In this document: positions 1 to 11,971 of the stretch, piece after piece
Position numbering within the stretch: the first letter of the stretch is position 1
How the letters are laid out: each line of letters begins with the position of its first letter
Assembly (NCBI RefSeq): GCF_002099425.1
Contig: NW_018344106.1
Location: 846,001-910,000, forward strand
Direction of reading: 5' to 3'
Length of the DNA: 64,000 bases
Origin: Phascolarctos cinereus
Taxonomy: Eukaryota > Chordata > Mammalia > Diprotodontia > Phascolarctidae
Made by a program: the position numbers and the translations under genes
The notes under the pieces: generated by a model
Told to the model about the DNA's origin: nothing
The model's database searches: none
What the model saw: only the letters and a program-made list of their open reading frames with translations

Positions 1-870
1 CATAAACTTTTGAGTTTTAAATTTTTCTCTCCCTCCCCAAGATGGTGCACAATCTGATATTGGCTATACATATTCCTATTAAACATATTTTCACATTAGT
101 CACGTTGTAAGGAAGATTTAGAACCAATAGGAGGAACCACAAGAAAGAGGAAACTAAACAAAACAGAAGGAAAAAAAGAGCAAATAGTATGCTTTGATCT
201 GCATTCAAACTCCATAGTTCTTTCTCTGGATGTGGATAGCATTTTCCACCTTGAGACTTTTGGAGATGTCTTAGATCCTTGCATTGCTGAGAAAGATGAA
301 GTCTATCAAAGTCAGTTATCGCACAACATGACTGTTACTGTGTACAAGGTTCTCCTGGTTCTGCTCACTTCACTCACCATCAGTCCATACGAGTCTTTCT
401 AGGTTTCTCTGCCTGCTCATCATTTCTTATAGCACAATAGTATTCCATTACATTCATATACCACGCTTTGTTCAGCCATTCCCCAATTGATGGGCATCCC
501 CTCAATTTCCAATTCTTTGCCACCACAAAAAGAGCTGCTATAAATATTTTTGTACATGTGGATCCTTTTCCCATTTTTATGATCTCTTTGGGATATAGAC
601 TCAGTATGGTATTGCTGGGTCAAAGGATATGCAGATTTTGATAGCCCTTTGGGCATAGTTCCAAATTGCTCTCCAAAATGGTCGGATCATTTCACAATTC
701 CACCAACAATGCATTAGTGTTCCAATCTTCCCACATCTTCTGCAACATTTATCACTTTCCTGTTTAATCATGTTGGCCAATCTGATAGGTGTGATGTGGT
801 ACCTCAGAGTTGTTTTGAAATCAATAGTGATTTAGAGCATTTTTTCTTATGACTATAGATGGCTTTAATT
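1..870 (-). mobile_element. LINE-1 3' portion (antisense)
   Basis: Read on the minus strand it encodes the end of L1 ORF2 (KIFIAALFVVAKNWKLRGCP is seen at 380-574) followed by the 3' UTR. The same segment recurs many times in the window. It is broken and starts outside the window. Confidence 0.88.
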
Positions 871-887
871 TCTTTCTTTTTTTTTCT

Positions 888-1112
888 TTCCCCTTTCCTT
901 TCCTTTCTTTTCTTTTTTCCCCCTCTGTCTACATAGGGTATTATGCCCTTTCCTTTCCTTTCTTTTCTTTTTTCCCCCTCTGTCTACATAGGGTATTATA
1001 CCTTTTCCTTTCCTTTCTTTTCTTTTTTCCCCCTCTGTCTACATAGGGTATTATACCCTTTCCTTTCCTTTCTTTTCTTTTTTCCCCCTCTGTCTACATA
1101 GGGTGTTATACC
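888..1112 (+). repeat. 55-bp minisatellite, about four copies
   Basis: The landmark ctctgtctacataggg recurs at 923, 978, 1033 and 1088, an exact 55-bp period. Each unit joins this unique block to a C/T-rich tract (cctttcctttc, then ttttttcccc). Copies differ by only one or two bases, so amplification is recent or homogenised. The array sits just beyond the L1 end. Confidence 0.92.
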
Positions 1113-1475
1113 CTTACCTAGAGGTGATTTGCCCAAAGGGAATATAAATTTTTAATCTCTGAAACTTTTTTTTCTCTTTTCCTCTTAAAGACTAGCCTCA
1201 ACCCCAGTTCACACTGGCTGTCATTGATTGGCCAATAACAGGTCCCAGGCCAAGCCCTACTTGGCAATTAATTGTTTGGACCCTGATTGGCTCAGAATGA
1301 ATGTAAATACCAATTGTTTCTGTTTTGGCCAGAAATCCTGAGGGTCTTCCCCTCGAGATCATTTTTTTTAAGAGGCCTTTCTTTGCTTCATTTTTTATTA
1401 AGCCTTAATCACTGAATAGATAGACTTTGCCTCAGTCAAACTGAGATGTTAATGAATTTTAGCTTGAAAAGGTCA
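1113..1475. other. Unclassified stretch, possible LTR fossil
   Basis: It contains two CCAAT-box-like blocks (attggccaat near 1238, attggctcag near 1285) and, on the minus strand, an AATAAA-like signal near 1410. These features recall an LTR fossil, but no terminal repeats were found, so the family call is weak. There is no coding capacity. Confidence 0.25.
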
Positions 1476-1477
1476 AG

Positions 1478-1672
1478 GATCCCCACTGCATCCTGGGCCA
1501 TCTCCAGTTGTCCTGATCTCTGGCCACTGAACCCAGATGGCTCCAGAGGACAAAGTGAGGCTGGTGACTTTGCTCAGCCCTCCCTCGCACAAATCCAATT
1601 CAATTGCATGATGGCATCACCTTCCTGATGTCATGGCTGTCTTTGAGAATGAAGGAGAAACAGCAGCCTCTG
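1478..1672 (+). mobile_element. SINE sharing a LINE 3' tail (copy 1)
   Basis: It resembles 13308-13460: gcatcctgggccatc, then gactccaatggctc-like and aaatccaattcaattg-like blocks. Its end (cctgatgtcatggctgtct, then gagaatgaagga) matches the 3' tail of the LINE at 10834-11971. It is not one of the two main SINE types of the window. Confidence 0.6.
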
Positions 1673-1844
1673 TGAGTAGAAAAGGAGTTGCCCACTGGCG
1701 ACCAAACTGAAACTGGCCAGTTGGACAACACAGCTCCCGAAAGGTGAAGTAGGTGATTGCCTTACCAAGTGGTAGCTAGGACCTCTGGACTTTCCTCATT
1801 GGAGAACTTGGGGTCTAGATGGAATGGCCATTTGCCATGTCCTT

Positions 1845-2090
1845 CAGCAGCTAGGTGGTGCCATGGTGCACAGAGTGAGGTGCCTGCAGTCAGAGAGACT
1901 CACTGATTTCAAATCTGCCCTCGGATGCTTTATTAGCTGTGTGACCCTGGGTAAGTCACTTAACCCTGTTTGCCTCAGTTTCCTCATCTGTAAAATGAGC
2001 TGGAAAAGGCAAACCACACCAGTAGCTCTGCCAAGAAAACCCCAAATGGCATCATGAAGAGTCACACACTGAAACAACTCAACAACAAAC
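1845..2090 (+). mobile_element. 250-bp-class marsupial SINE
   Basis: It begins cagctaggtggtgcc and has tRNA-like box B (tttcaaatctgcc) followed by gtgtgaccctgggtaagtca, ctgtaaaatgagctgg and an A/C-rich end. It is complete, and sense on the plus strand. Confidence 0.85.
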
Positions 2091-2584
2091 ATAAATACGT
2101 TGTTCCTATCAATTCTGTGTGTTTGTGGGAGAGTGCATCCCAGGCTTGTGGGGGGGAGTATTTGTGGCTAATGTTTTCACTACTCCGTCTTACTAAATGC
2201 CTTTGCTAAGCACTAATTTGTCCACTAGCAGATGGCTAATGGTGAACACAACAGTGGGAATGTAAAAGTTGCAGCTCTGGGAATGCAGACCCCCAGTCAC
2301 TACCACCACACCCTCCCCCCCAGAACCTCAGACAACCATAGGAACGCAAGCAATAAATGCAAGTTGGGAAAGTAGGCCAGAGAGGGAGACATGTTCAGGT
2401 ATTTTGCCAGCTCTGATGGTCCAGTGGTCTTTTATCTTCAGCCTTGGATGCTGGTGGGCACTCTTCATTGTCCCCTCTCCAGGGCTTGCAGGACACTTCT
2501 TTCTCCTAGTTCTATCTGACCATTGCTTGTCAGTCTTCTTTCTTGTGTTTTCATCCAGGTCATGCCCACTAACCTTGAGAGTCA

Positions 2585-2935
2585 GAGTCAATGAATATTT
2601 ATTAAGTAATAATAGGTCCAGCACTCTGCTAAGCTCTTGGGGTACAAAGAAAGGTATGATATTGTTCCTGCCCCCTAAGGGCTTGCAATATAAAGGAGCA
2701 AAAAACATGTGAAAAGAAGCTGAAAAGGGGGAGGGGAAAGCTACCTGGAGTTGGGGTCTAATGAAGTCCTTTGGCTGGTTGGGAAATAATCTGAGTTGGT
2801 GACCATTAGAGAGCTGATTTCCTCTTGAGTTTCTGGGAATTAGGAAGACCAGGAGATTAATGGGATGGGAAATCATGAGATGAATGCCTTGAGCAACTCC
2901 TTAAATGGTGGAGCATCTGGGAGGAGCTCTCCAAT
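2585..2935 (+). repeat. Old unclassified interspersed repeat
   Basis: It starts tcaatgaatatttattaag and runs through gctaagctcttggggtacaaag to ctccttaaatggtgg. Related copies in the same orientation lie at 35110-35270, 35600-36130 and 43135-43340. It is an ancient mammalian-type dispersed repeat whose family I cannot name. The unique DNA on either side (2091-2584 and 2936-3180) shows no gene. Confidence 0.5.
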
Positions 2936-3184
2936 GGCCACCCTCAGCCCCTCCAGTTATGAGTATTTCTCAGAGCTCTTCTCCCTCTATACTATTTCCC
3001 ATCCACTCTCATGGATTTAATGGTCATCCTAATGTTGACGATTGTCAAATCTACTTATCCAGCCCTAACCTCCCTGTTGATCTCTGGACTTACATGTCCA
3101 ACTGCCTTGTGGACATCTTGAGCTGAGTGTCTGCTGGCAACTTCATTGCCCAATATCCAGTTCTGGGTTGCACATCCAGGGCAA

Positions 3185-4544
3185 ACTAAACAGGGGACTT
3201 GCCCACAGTGGTGGCATTCCAGGTAGAGAGGCCCTGAGCTACATATGGAAAAAGAAGGGAGGAAGAAGCCAGCAGCAGCAGCAAAGGTGTGGTTTGGACC
3301 TCAGGCATAGAGTAGGGTCTCACTTCCAACTCTAGCACAGCCTGCAGAGGAATGACCAGGACAGAAATCTCAGATCAAAGGAGAACCTATAGTTCTGCCA
3401 CTCTGAACCAGCAGAGTTCTTAGCTGACTGATAGGGGCAGAGTCCAGCAGCATCAACTTGCTCAGACCCAAGCCCAGATCAGGAACTTACAGAGGTCAAA
3501 CCAAGGGGGCAGAAATTAAAAATAACCCTGGATCAGAAAGACCACAGAAGTTCTGTGGAGAACACAGAAAGCTCATCGATCCCCAGCCTGTCCCTGAGAT
3601 CCTGAATAGGACACTCAATACGCCAAGAAAATAACAACATGATCAACACACATCTACTCTCCAGAAGTATAACAGAAGCCAGCCCTGACATCAGATCCAA
3701 ACTCTGGAAGAATGAGCAAACAAAAAAGGAACCCTTCCAGAAGGAGCTATCATGGTGGCAGGAACACAAACACAGAATAAGGCAATGATTCCAAAGCATC
3801 TACAAGCAAAGCCTCAGAGGAAAATCTAGCGTGGACACAAGCTGAATTAGAATTCCTGGAAGAGACAAAGCTAGAGTTTTTAAAAGAGGTAGAAGTGGGG
3901 TTTTTTAAATAAATAAAATTAGAATACTTAAGGAAAAAAACTGGAAAAGAAATGAGAGCTATGAAAGAAAGAATTGGAAATTTTACAGCTTAGTATAAGG
4001 GGGAAAATGCTCAGGAAAACTCCTTTAAAATCTGAATTGGCTGAGTGGAAGATAACTCTATGAGACATGAAGTAACAATAAAACAAAAGAAAAATAGAAA
4101 ACAATGTGAACTATCTCATAGCAAAACAACTAACCTGTAAAACAGACCGAGGAGAAACAATTTAGGGATTATTGGTCTACCTGAAACCAAAGAAAAAGGT
4201 TTGACATATTTCAAGAAATTATAAAGGAAAGCTGCCCAGATATCTGAGAACCAGAGAACAAGTAGAAATGGAAAGAATCCACTGATCACCTCCTGAACGA
4301 AATCTCAAAATGAAGACCCTCAGGGATGTTATATCCAAATTCCAGAGTTACCAGGTCAAGAAGAAAATGCTGCAAACAGGTGCAAAGAAATAACTAAAAT
4401 ACCATGGAGCCACAGTCATGATCACATAAGATTTAGCAGCTTCTACATTAAAGGATTGGAGGGCTTGGAATATAATATTCCAGAAGGCAAAGGAGCTGGG
4501 ATTACGACCAAGAGTAGCCTACCCAACAAAAAGGAGTGTAGGGG
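3185..4544 (+). mobile_element. LINE-1 5' UTR and degenerate ORF1
   Basis: The 5' UTR (accctggatcagaaagacca region near 3530) leads into a frame-broken ORF1 (ttagaattcctggaagaga at 3848; ggaaagaatccactgatcac near 4270). It stops at about 4540, where a new L1 5' end (ggggctgagccaagatgac) starts. Confidence 0.75.
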
Positions 4545-4700
4545 GCTGAGCCAAGATGACCTAGAAGAGAAGCACAAAACTGAGCTCTCCAAATTCCCTT
4601 TTAAACCTACAGACTCCCAGAGCTAGTTCTGAAAACAGTAGCAAGAAAGGTCTGAAGCTTGGGACAGTACCCTGCCCACCCCAGGAGCACAGCCCAACTT
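4545..4700 (+). mobile_element. LINE-1 5' end fragment
   Basis: It begins ggggctgagccaagatgac, the same 5' UTR start as the L1 copies at 19640 (+) and 29100 (-), and breaks off after about 150 bp before the 7SL copy. Confidence 0.6.
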
Positions 4701-4768
4701 TTTTTTTTGCTATAGCTAGGAAATCATATTTGTTATTTCAGATATTTCCAATTAGAAAAAGAACAATA

Positions 4769-5303
4769 GCTGGGAGTGGTGGCACACAACTGTAATCCCT
4801 GCTGCCAGGGGAGGCTGAGGCTGATAGATTGCTCAGAGCTCAGGAGTTCCGAGTTGCAATGGGATAAGCCAAGTAGGTCTACACTAATTCAGCACCTGGG
4901 AATGGGAGGGTGGAGAGGTCCCTGGCTGCCTGTTGTCATCGTTAGTCATATCTGACTCTTGGTGACCCCATTTGGGGTTTTCTTGGCAAAGATACTGGAG
5001 TGGTTTGCCATTTCCTTCTCCAGCTCATTTATAGATGAGGAAATTGAGGAAAATGGGGTTAAGCTTCTTGCTCAGAGTCACACAGTTAGTAAGTGCCTGA
5101 GGCCAGATTTTAACTCTTCCTGATTCCAGGCCCAGCACTCTATCCACTGCACCACTTAGCTGTTCCACCTGGCTGCCTAGGGAGGGATAAATCAGCCCAG
5201 GTCAGAAATAGCAGGTCAAAGTTCCTATGCCACTCGGTAGTGGGACTGGACCATGAAAGGCTACTGTACTTCCAGTCTGAATGAGATAGGAGAAGTCAGT
5301 CTC
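4769..5303 (+). pseudogene. RN7SL-like: Near full-length 7SL RNA retrocopy split by a SINE
   Basis: Positions 4769-4930 and 5178-5303 together follow signal recognition particle RNA from end to end (288 nt against about 300). Landmarks are gctgggagtggtggcacac at the start, gaggctgaggctg, the ggctgcctaggga segment, gcccaggtcagaaatagcag, and the gtcagtctc end. This is the whole 7SL molecule including the S domain that Alu elements lack, so it comes from 7SL RNA and not from an Alu-like SINE. Many substitutions mark it as an old, dead copy. An A-rich stretch follows at about 5310-5331. A 250-bp-class SINE sits at 4931-5167. Confidence 0.88.
4931..5167 (-). mobile_element. 250-bp-class marsupial SINE inside the 7SL copy
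   Basis: Antisense copy containing the usual tgaccccatttggggttttc block and ending ccactgcaccacttagctg. It is flanked by a perfect 10-bp target duplication, cctggctgcc, at 4921-4930 and 5168-5177, both of which are 7SL sequence. The SINE is therefore younger than the 7SL retrocopy. Confidence 0.9.
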
Positions 5304-5819
5304 CAAACAAATGAAAAAAAAATAGAGCACTGAATTTCTGGATCAGAACTTCCACACTTAACTGGCCTATTCTTGAATTCCAAACTGTTACAGAATCACA
5401 TAGAGGGAGCACAAGGTAGCAAGTGACTTAGGTACAGTGACTTAGAATCACAAGTTCTGGGTTTGAATCTTTGTTCTGGTATTGAGTTGTGTGACCTTAC
5501 ACAAATCACTTAATCAGAGTCCAACTTTAATAAAAGTTAAAAGTTTGAAAAGTTGAAAGAAATAAATAAGCTGGGAAAAGGAGAAAGAACAAAAAGAACC
5601 TGACCATAACAAGTTACTATGGTGACCAGGAAAATCCAGACACAAACCCAGAAGAAGACAATCATGTCAAAACATCTACAAGCAAAGTCTTGAAGAAAAA
5701 TGTGGCTTGGTCACAGGCCCCCCCAAAAAGAATTCCTCAAAGGGCTCAAAAAGGATTTTTAAAATTAAATAATAGAAGTAAAGGAAAAATTGGGGAAAGT
5801 AATGAGAGTGATGCAAGAA

Positions 5820-6649
5820 AATTATGAAAAGAGAGTCAACAGCCTGGTAAAAGAGGCACAAAAAAACACTGAAGAAAATAACACCTTAAAAAAGAATTTG
5901 CCTAATGGTGAAAGAGGTACAAAAATCCACTGAAGAGAAGAATGCCTTAAAAAGCAGAATTGGTCAAATGGAAAAAGTGATACAAAAGTTCATTGAAGAA
6001 AATAATTTCTTAAAAATTAGAATTGAGCAAGTGGAAGCTAATGACCTTATGAGACACCAAGAATCATTCAAACAAAATCAAAAGAATGAAAAGATAGAAG
6101 AAAATGTGAAATATTTCATTGAAAAAACAACTGACCTAGAAAATAGATCCAGGAAAGATAATTTAAGAATTACTGGACTACATGAAAGCCAGGATCAAAA
6201 AGAGAGACTGGACAGCATCTTTCAAGAAATTATCAAGGAAAACTGTGCAAATCTCCTACAACCAGGGGGTAAAAGAGAAATTGAAAGAATCCACCAATCA
6301 CCACCTGAAAGAGATCCCAAAATGAAAACTCCCAGAAATATTATAGCCACCATTCCAGAGTGCAAATGACTAGAAAGAAACAATTCAAATGATATTCCAG
6401 GAGGCAAAGGAGCTAGGATTACAACCAAGAATAGTCTATCCAGCAAAACTGAATGCAGTCTTTCAAGAGGAAAAACAAATATTTAATGAAATCAAGGACT
6501 TTAAAGCATTTCTGATAAAAAGACAGATGAATAGAAAATTTGACTTTGAAATACAAGACTCAAGTGAAGCATATAAAGGTAAACATGAAAGAAAAACCAT
6601 AACAGAATCAATGATGTTAAAATGTTTGCATTCTTATATGGGAAGATGA
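5820..6649 (+). pseudogene. LINE-1 ORF1 (RNA-binding protein), broken
   Basis: The N-terminal part (5905-6369) shows coiled-coil heptads (EEKNALKSRIGQMEKVIQKF) and the start of the RRM (ENRSRKDNLRITGLHESQ). The C-terminal part continues in another frame at 6389-6649 (LGLQPRIVYPAKLNAVF). Compared with the copy at 20400-20480, about 80 bp between the two parts has been lost near 6388, which removes the end of the RRM. L1 ORF1p normally trimerises and coats L1 RNA. Confidence 0.85.
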
Positions 6650-6812
6650 TCATTGTAACTCTGAAAAATTTTATCATTATTACAGCAGTTAGAAGCAGTA
6701 TACTTAGACAGAAAGCACAAGTGGGAGTTAATTATATTGGGATTTCAAAAAGTTAAAATTAAGGGGTGAGAAAGAAGGATACACTGGGAGAAGGGGGAAG
6801 GAAAAAGAATGG

Positions 6813-6957
6813 GGGGCAGCTAGGTGGCACAGTGGATTATCAAGCACTGGAGGACCTGAGTTCAAATGTGGTCTCAGACCAGACACTTGCCAATTACTAG
6901 ATATGTGACTCTGGGCAAGTCACTTAACCCCAACTGCCTCACCAAAAAGGAAAAAAA
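6813..6957 (+). mobile_element. 150-bp-class marsupial SINE in L1
   Basis: ggcagctaggtggcacagtgg to caccaaaaagg with an A tail; the flanks share aaaaagaatgggg, a target duplication of the L1 host. The A-box/B-box arrangement (gtggat..., gagttcaaat) points to a tRNA ancestor. Confidence 0.88.
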
Positions 6958-8238
6958 AAAAAGAATGGGGAAAATTATCTCACATAAAAGAGGCATGAAG
7001 GGAAGAGCTTTTATAATGGAGAAGAAGATGGGGGGGGAGGGTGGTGGACAACATTTGACCTTACTCTCATTTGGAATTATTATTCTCTGAAAAAGAGAAT
7101 AACAGGAACACTCAATTGGGTATGGAAATCTATCTTATCCTACAGGGAAGCAGGAGAGAAAGGATATAAAAGAAGGGGAAGAGAGCTGATAGAAGGAAGA
7201 TTGGATTAAGGAAAGTAGTGATTTGAAGCAAAACAGAATTTTGAGGAGGCACAGGGCAACAAGAGAGAGAAAAAGAATGCTAAACAGGAGAAACTAGAAT
7301 ATTGATAATCATAACTGTAAATATGAATGGGATAAACTCAGCCATAAAAGTGAAGCAGATAGCAAAAGGAATTAAAAACTAGAATCCAATAATATGCTTT
7401 TTTAACTACAAACACATTTGAAATGAAGAGACACACAGACCAAAAATAGGGGACTGGAACAGAATCTATTATGCTTCAGCTAAGGTTTAAAAAAGCAGGG
7501 GTAGTAATCATGATCTCTGACAAAGAAAAAGCAAAAATAGACCTAATTTAAAAAGATAAAGAAAGAAACTCCATTTTGCTAAAAGATACCATAGACAATG
7601 AAGTAATATCAGTACTAAACATATGTGGACCAAATAGTATAGCATTCAAATTCTTGAAGGAAAAGCTAAATGAATTAGAGGAGAAAATGGACAGTAAAGC
7701 TATACTGGGGGGATCTCAACTTCTCCCTCTCAGAACTAGACAGATCTAACCATAAAATAAATAAGAAGTTAAGGAGATGAATAGAATTCTAGAAAAGTTA
7801 GATATGATGAACTTTTGAAGAAAATTGAATGGGAATAGAAAGGAATATACCTTTTTCTTAGCTGTACATGGAGCCTTCACAAAAATTGACCATATATTAG
7901 GACACAAAAACCTCATAACCAAATGCAGAAAAGCAAAAGTATTACATGTATCCTGTTCAGAACATAATGCAATAAAAATTACACTTAATAAAGGACCATG
8001 GAAACATAGATTAAAAATTAATTGGGTACTAATTCTAAAGAATGAATGGGTCAAAGAACAAATCATAGAAACAAATAACTTCATTAAAGGAAATGAAAAC
8101 AATGAGACAACATGCCAAAACTGATCGATGCAGCAAAAGCAGTACCTAGGGGAACTTTATATATCTAAATGTTTACATCAATGAAATGGAGAAAGAGCAG
8201 ATCAATGAATTGGGTGTGTAACTTAAAAAACTAGAAAA

Positions 8239-8389
8239 GGGGGGAAGCTAGGTGGTGCAGTGGATAGAGCACCAGCCCTGGATTCAGGAGGACCTGGGTT
8301 CAAATCCGGCCTCAGACACATAACATTTACTAGCTGTATAACCTTGGGCAAGTCACTTAATCCCATTGCCTATCCAAATTTAAAAAAAA
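8239..8389 (+). mobile_element. 150-bp-class marsupial SINE in L1 ORF2
   Basis: A full copy flanked by a perfect 9-bp duplication, actagaaaa (8230-8238 and 8390-8398). Confidence 0.9.
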
Positions 8390-8708
8390 ACTAGAAAAAG
8401 AACAAATTAAAAACTTCCAATTAAACATCAAATTGGAAATCCTGAAAATCAAGGGAGAGATTAATAAAATTGAAAGTAAGAAAACCATTTAATTAATAAA
8501 TAAAGATAGGAGTTGGTTTTATGGGGGCAGGGGGACAATAAAATAAGCCATTGGTCAATTTGATTTAAAAGAAGAAAACCAAGTTACCAGTATCAAAAAT
8601 GAAAAAGGGTGAATTCACCATCAACGAAAGTAAAAAATTCTTATGACTTATCTGGCCCAATTAAATGCCAATAAATCTGATAATCTAAGTGAAATGGGTG
8701 GATCTTTG

Positions 8709-8954
8709 GTGTTATTGAGTTGTTTCAATCGTGTCTGAATCTTTGGGACCCCATTTGGGGTTTTCTTTGCAAAGATCCTAGAGTAGTTTGCCATTTCCTT
8801 CTCCAGCTCTTATTACAAATGGGCAAACTGAAGTAAACAGGCTTAATTGACTTGCCCAGGGAGACACAGCCAGCAATTGTCTTAGGCCAGATTTGAACTC
8901 AGGTCTTCCTGACTCCAGGCCTGGCACTGTATCCATTGCACCACCTAGCTACCC
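8709..8954 (-). mobile_element. 250-bp-class marsupial SINE in L1 ORF2
   Basis: Antisense copy: gaccccatttggggttttct, ttgccatttccttctccag, gacttgcccagggagacaca and ccattgcaccacctagct. Confidence 0.88.
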
Positions 8955-10833
8955 TTGGTGAATATTTATAAAAATATAAATTTCCCAGATTAACGGAAGA
9001 GGAAATAGGATATTAAATAACCCTCTTAGAAAAAGAAATTGAACATTCCATAAAGAACTCCCTAATTAAAAATCCCCAGGACCAGATAGATTCACAAGTT
9101 AATTCTACCAAACATTTAAAGAACAATTAATTCCAATACTATATAAACTATTTGGAAAAATAGGCCATGAAAGAGTCCTACCAAATTCATTTTCAGACAC
9201 AAATATGGTGCTGATATCTAAACTAGGAAGAGCCAAAAAACAAAGAATGAAAACTAGAGACCAATTTTCCTAATGAATATTGATGCAAAATTTTTAAATT
9301 AAATAAAATACTAGCAAAGAGATTATAGAAGTATTTTACAAAGACCATACGCTATGACCAGGTGGTTTTTAAACAGGAATGCAGTGCAGGTTCAATATTA
9401 GGAAAATTATCAGCATAATTTACCACATCAATAACAAAACCAACAAAAGTCATATGATTATTTCAATAGATGCAGAAAAGGCTTTTGACAAAATACAACA
9501 CTCATTCCTATTAAAATTACTAAAGAGCATAGGAATAAAGGAATCTTTCCTTAAAGTGATAGTTGTATCTATCTAATAATAGTAACAAGCATTATCTGTA
9601 ATGAGAATAAGCTAAAAACCTTCCCAGTAAAATCAGGAATGAAGCAAGGATGCCCATTATCACTACCATTATTCAATATTGTACCATAAATGCTAGCTAT
9701 AGCAATAAGAGAAGAAAAAGAAATTGAAGGAATTTAAATAGGAAACAAGAAAATAAAACCATTACTCTTTGCAAATAATATGATAGTTAGAAAATCAGCT
9801 AAAATACTAGTTGAAATTAACAACTTTAACAAAGTTGCAGGATATAAAATAGACTCACATAAATCATCAGCATTCCTACATATTCCCAACAAAGTTCAGC
9901 AGGAAGAGATAGAGACTCCATTTAAAATAGCTGTAGACAATATAAAACACTTGGTGGATTATCTGACAAGACAAACCCAGAAACTATATGAACACAATCA
10001 CAAAACACTTTTCACACAAAGTTAGATCTAAACAAGACTGAGGCAATAAAATAAAAATGACAATTCTGCCTTAATTAATTTACTTATTCAGAGAGATAAC
10101 AATTACCAAAAAAAAATTATTCTATAGAGCTAGGAAAAATAACAAAATTCATCTGGAAGAACAAAAGGTCAAGAATATCAAGTCACTCAATGGAAAAAAA
10201 AAAAGGTCAAAGAAGATGGCCTAGCTGTACCAGATATCAAACTGTATTAAAAAACAGTAATCATCAAAATGATCTGGTACTGGCTAAGAAATAGAGTGGT
10301 GGATCAATGGAACAGATTAGGTACACAATAGACAGTAATAAAAGACCCTAGTAATCTGGTATTTGACAAACCCAAAGATCTAAACTTTTGTAGCAAGAAA
10401 TCACTGTTTGACAAAAACTGCTGGGAAAACTGGAAAACAGTTTGGCAGAAACTAGAAACTAGGCATAGACCAACACCTCACACCATATACTGAGATAAGG
10501 TCAAAAGGGGTACATGATTTAGACATGAAGGGTGATATCATAAGCAAACTAGGGAAGCATGGAATATTTTACCTGTAACATTTATGAATAAGAAAGAATT
10601 TATGACCAAAGAAGAGATAGAGAGCACTTTGGTATGTAAAATAGAAAATTTTAATTACATCAAATTAAAAAGGTTTTACACAAACAAAACCAATGCAGAA
10701 ATGACTATAAGGAAAGCAGGAAAGTGTGTGTGGAGGGGAATTTTGCAGCAAATTTCTTTAATAAATGCCTCATTTCTCAAATAGATAGAGAAATTTGTCA
10801 AATTTACAAGACTATAAAGTCATTTCTCAATTG

Positions 10834-11971
10834 GGTGTTGTCCTTTGTTTTCGTAGAGAGCCAAAATGACATCATGATGCTAGAGTCAAGTTTTAGTGTC
10901 CAACTGTGGCTGATCAGACCAATACAAGCTCAGAATGTTCTACCACAGCTCGGGCACAAATAGCCCACATGAACTTTTGCAGTGGATTCTCTAAGTTTGC
11001 ATTTCTCTTGAGCTATTTCAATTCTGCTTTGCTCATAAAGCACAGCACCTTCTCTGATGTGAGCACTCCGTGCTGGGCAGTCCTGTGCCAGTGTCTCCCA
11101 TGTCACACAATTGATTCCAAAGTTCTTCAGAGAGCCTTGAGAGTGTCCTTGTATCACTTCTTCTGACACCATGTGAGCAACCCTAATTGTGCTTGCCCTA
11201 TGTGGCGTTTTCCATAAAATAGTCTTTTTGGCAAGCGTAAGTTTTGCATTCAAACAATGTGGCCAGCCCATCAGAATGCACTCTCTGAAGCAGAGTTTGG
11301 GTGTTTGGCAGTTCAGTTTGAGAAAGGGCCTCAGGGTCTGCTATCTTATCCTGCCAGGTGATCTTCAGAATCTTCCCAAGACAATTCAAATGGAAGCGAT
11401 TCAGTTTCTTGGCATGGTGCTGGTATATGGTCCAGGTTTCATGGGCATACAACAATGAGGTCAGCACAGTGGTTCTGCAGACCTTCAGTTTGGTAGTCAG
11501 CCTAATACCTCTTCTCTCTCATACATTCCTTTGGAGCCTCCCAAACACTTAACTAGCTCTGGCAATGCGTGCATCAACCTCGTTATTAATGTGTATATCC
11601 CTCAAAAATACACCACCAAGATAAGTGAACTTATCCACAGCATTCAAAACTTCTCCATTTGCTGTAACTGCTGGTTCCATGTATGGATGGTGTGGTGGTA
11701 GCTGTTGGATCACCTGTGTTTTCTTGGTGTTGTCAGGCCGAAATTAGCACAAACAGCAGAGAATCGATCTATGCATTGTTGCATCTCGGCTTCAGAGGCT
11801 GCACTGAGGGCACAATCATCTGCAAACAAAAACTCATGCACCAACACTCCCTCCACTTTGGTCTTCGCTTGAGGGCTTTACAAGTTGAAGAATTCACCAT
11901 CAGTGCGGTAGCTGACCTTAATGCCGTATTCATCCTCATTGAAAGCATTTGATAACATGGCCAAAAACATC
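10834..11971 (-). mobile_element. 5'-truncated non-L1 LINE with C-terminal zinc finger
   Basis: Minus-strand reading shows the RT active-site block (LFADDCALSAASEAEMQ, around 11835-11785), then TSLLYAHETWTIYQHHAKKL and FHLNCLGKILKITWQDKI (11467-11340), and a CPSCGRTF zinc-knuckle at the end (about 10955-10930). This layout belongs to a non-LTR family with a terminal zinc finger and is unlike L1 or BovB; I do not assign the clade. Flanking L1 copies (10802-10833 and 11972-12002) are a roughly 31-bp target duplication. It carries several stops. Confidence 0.82.
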
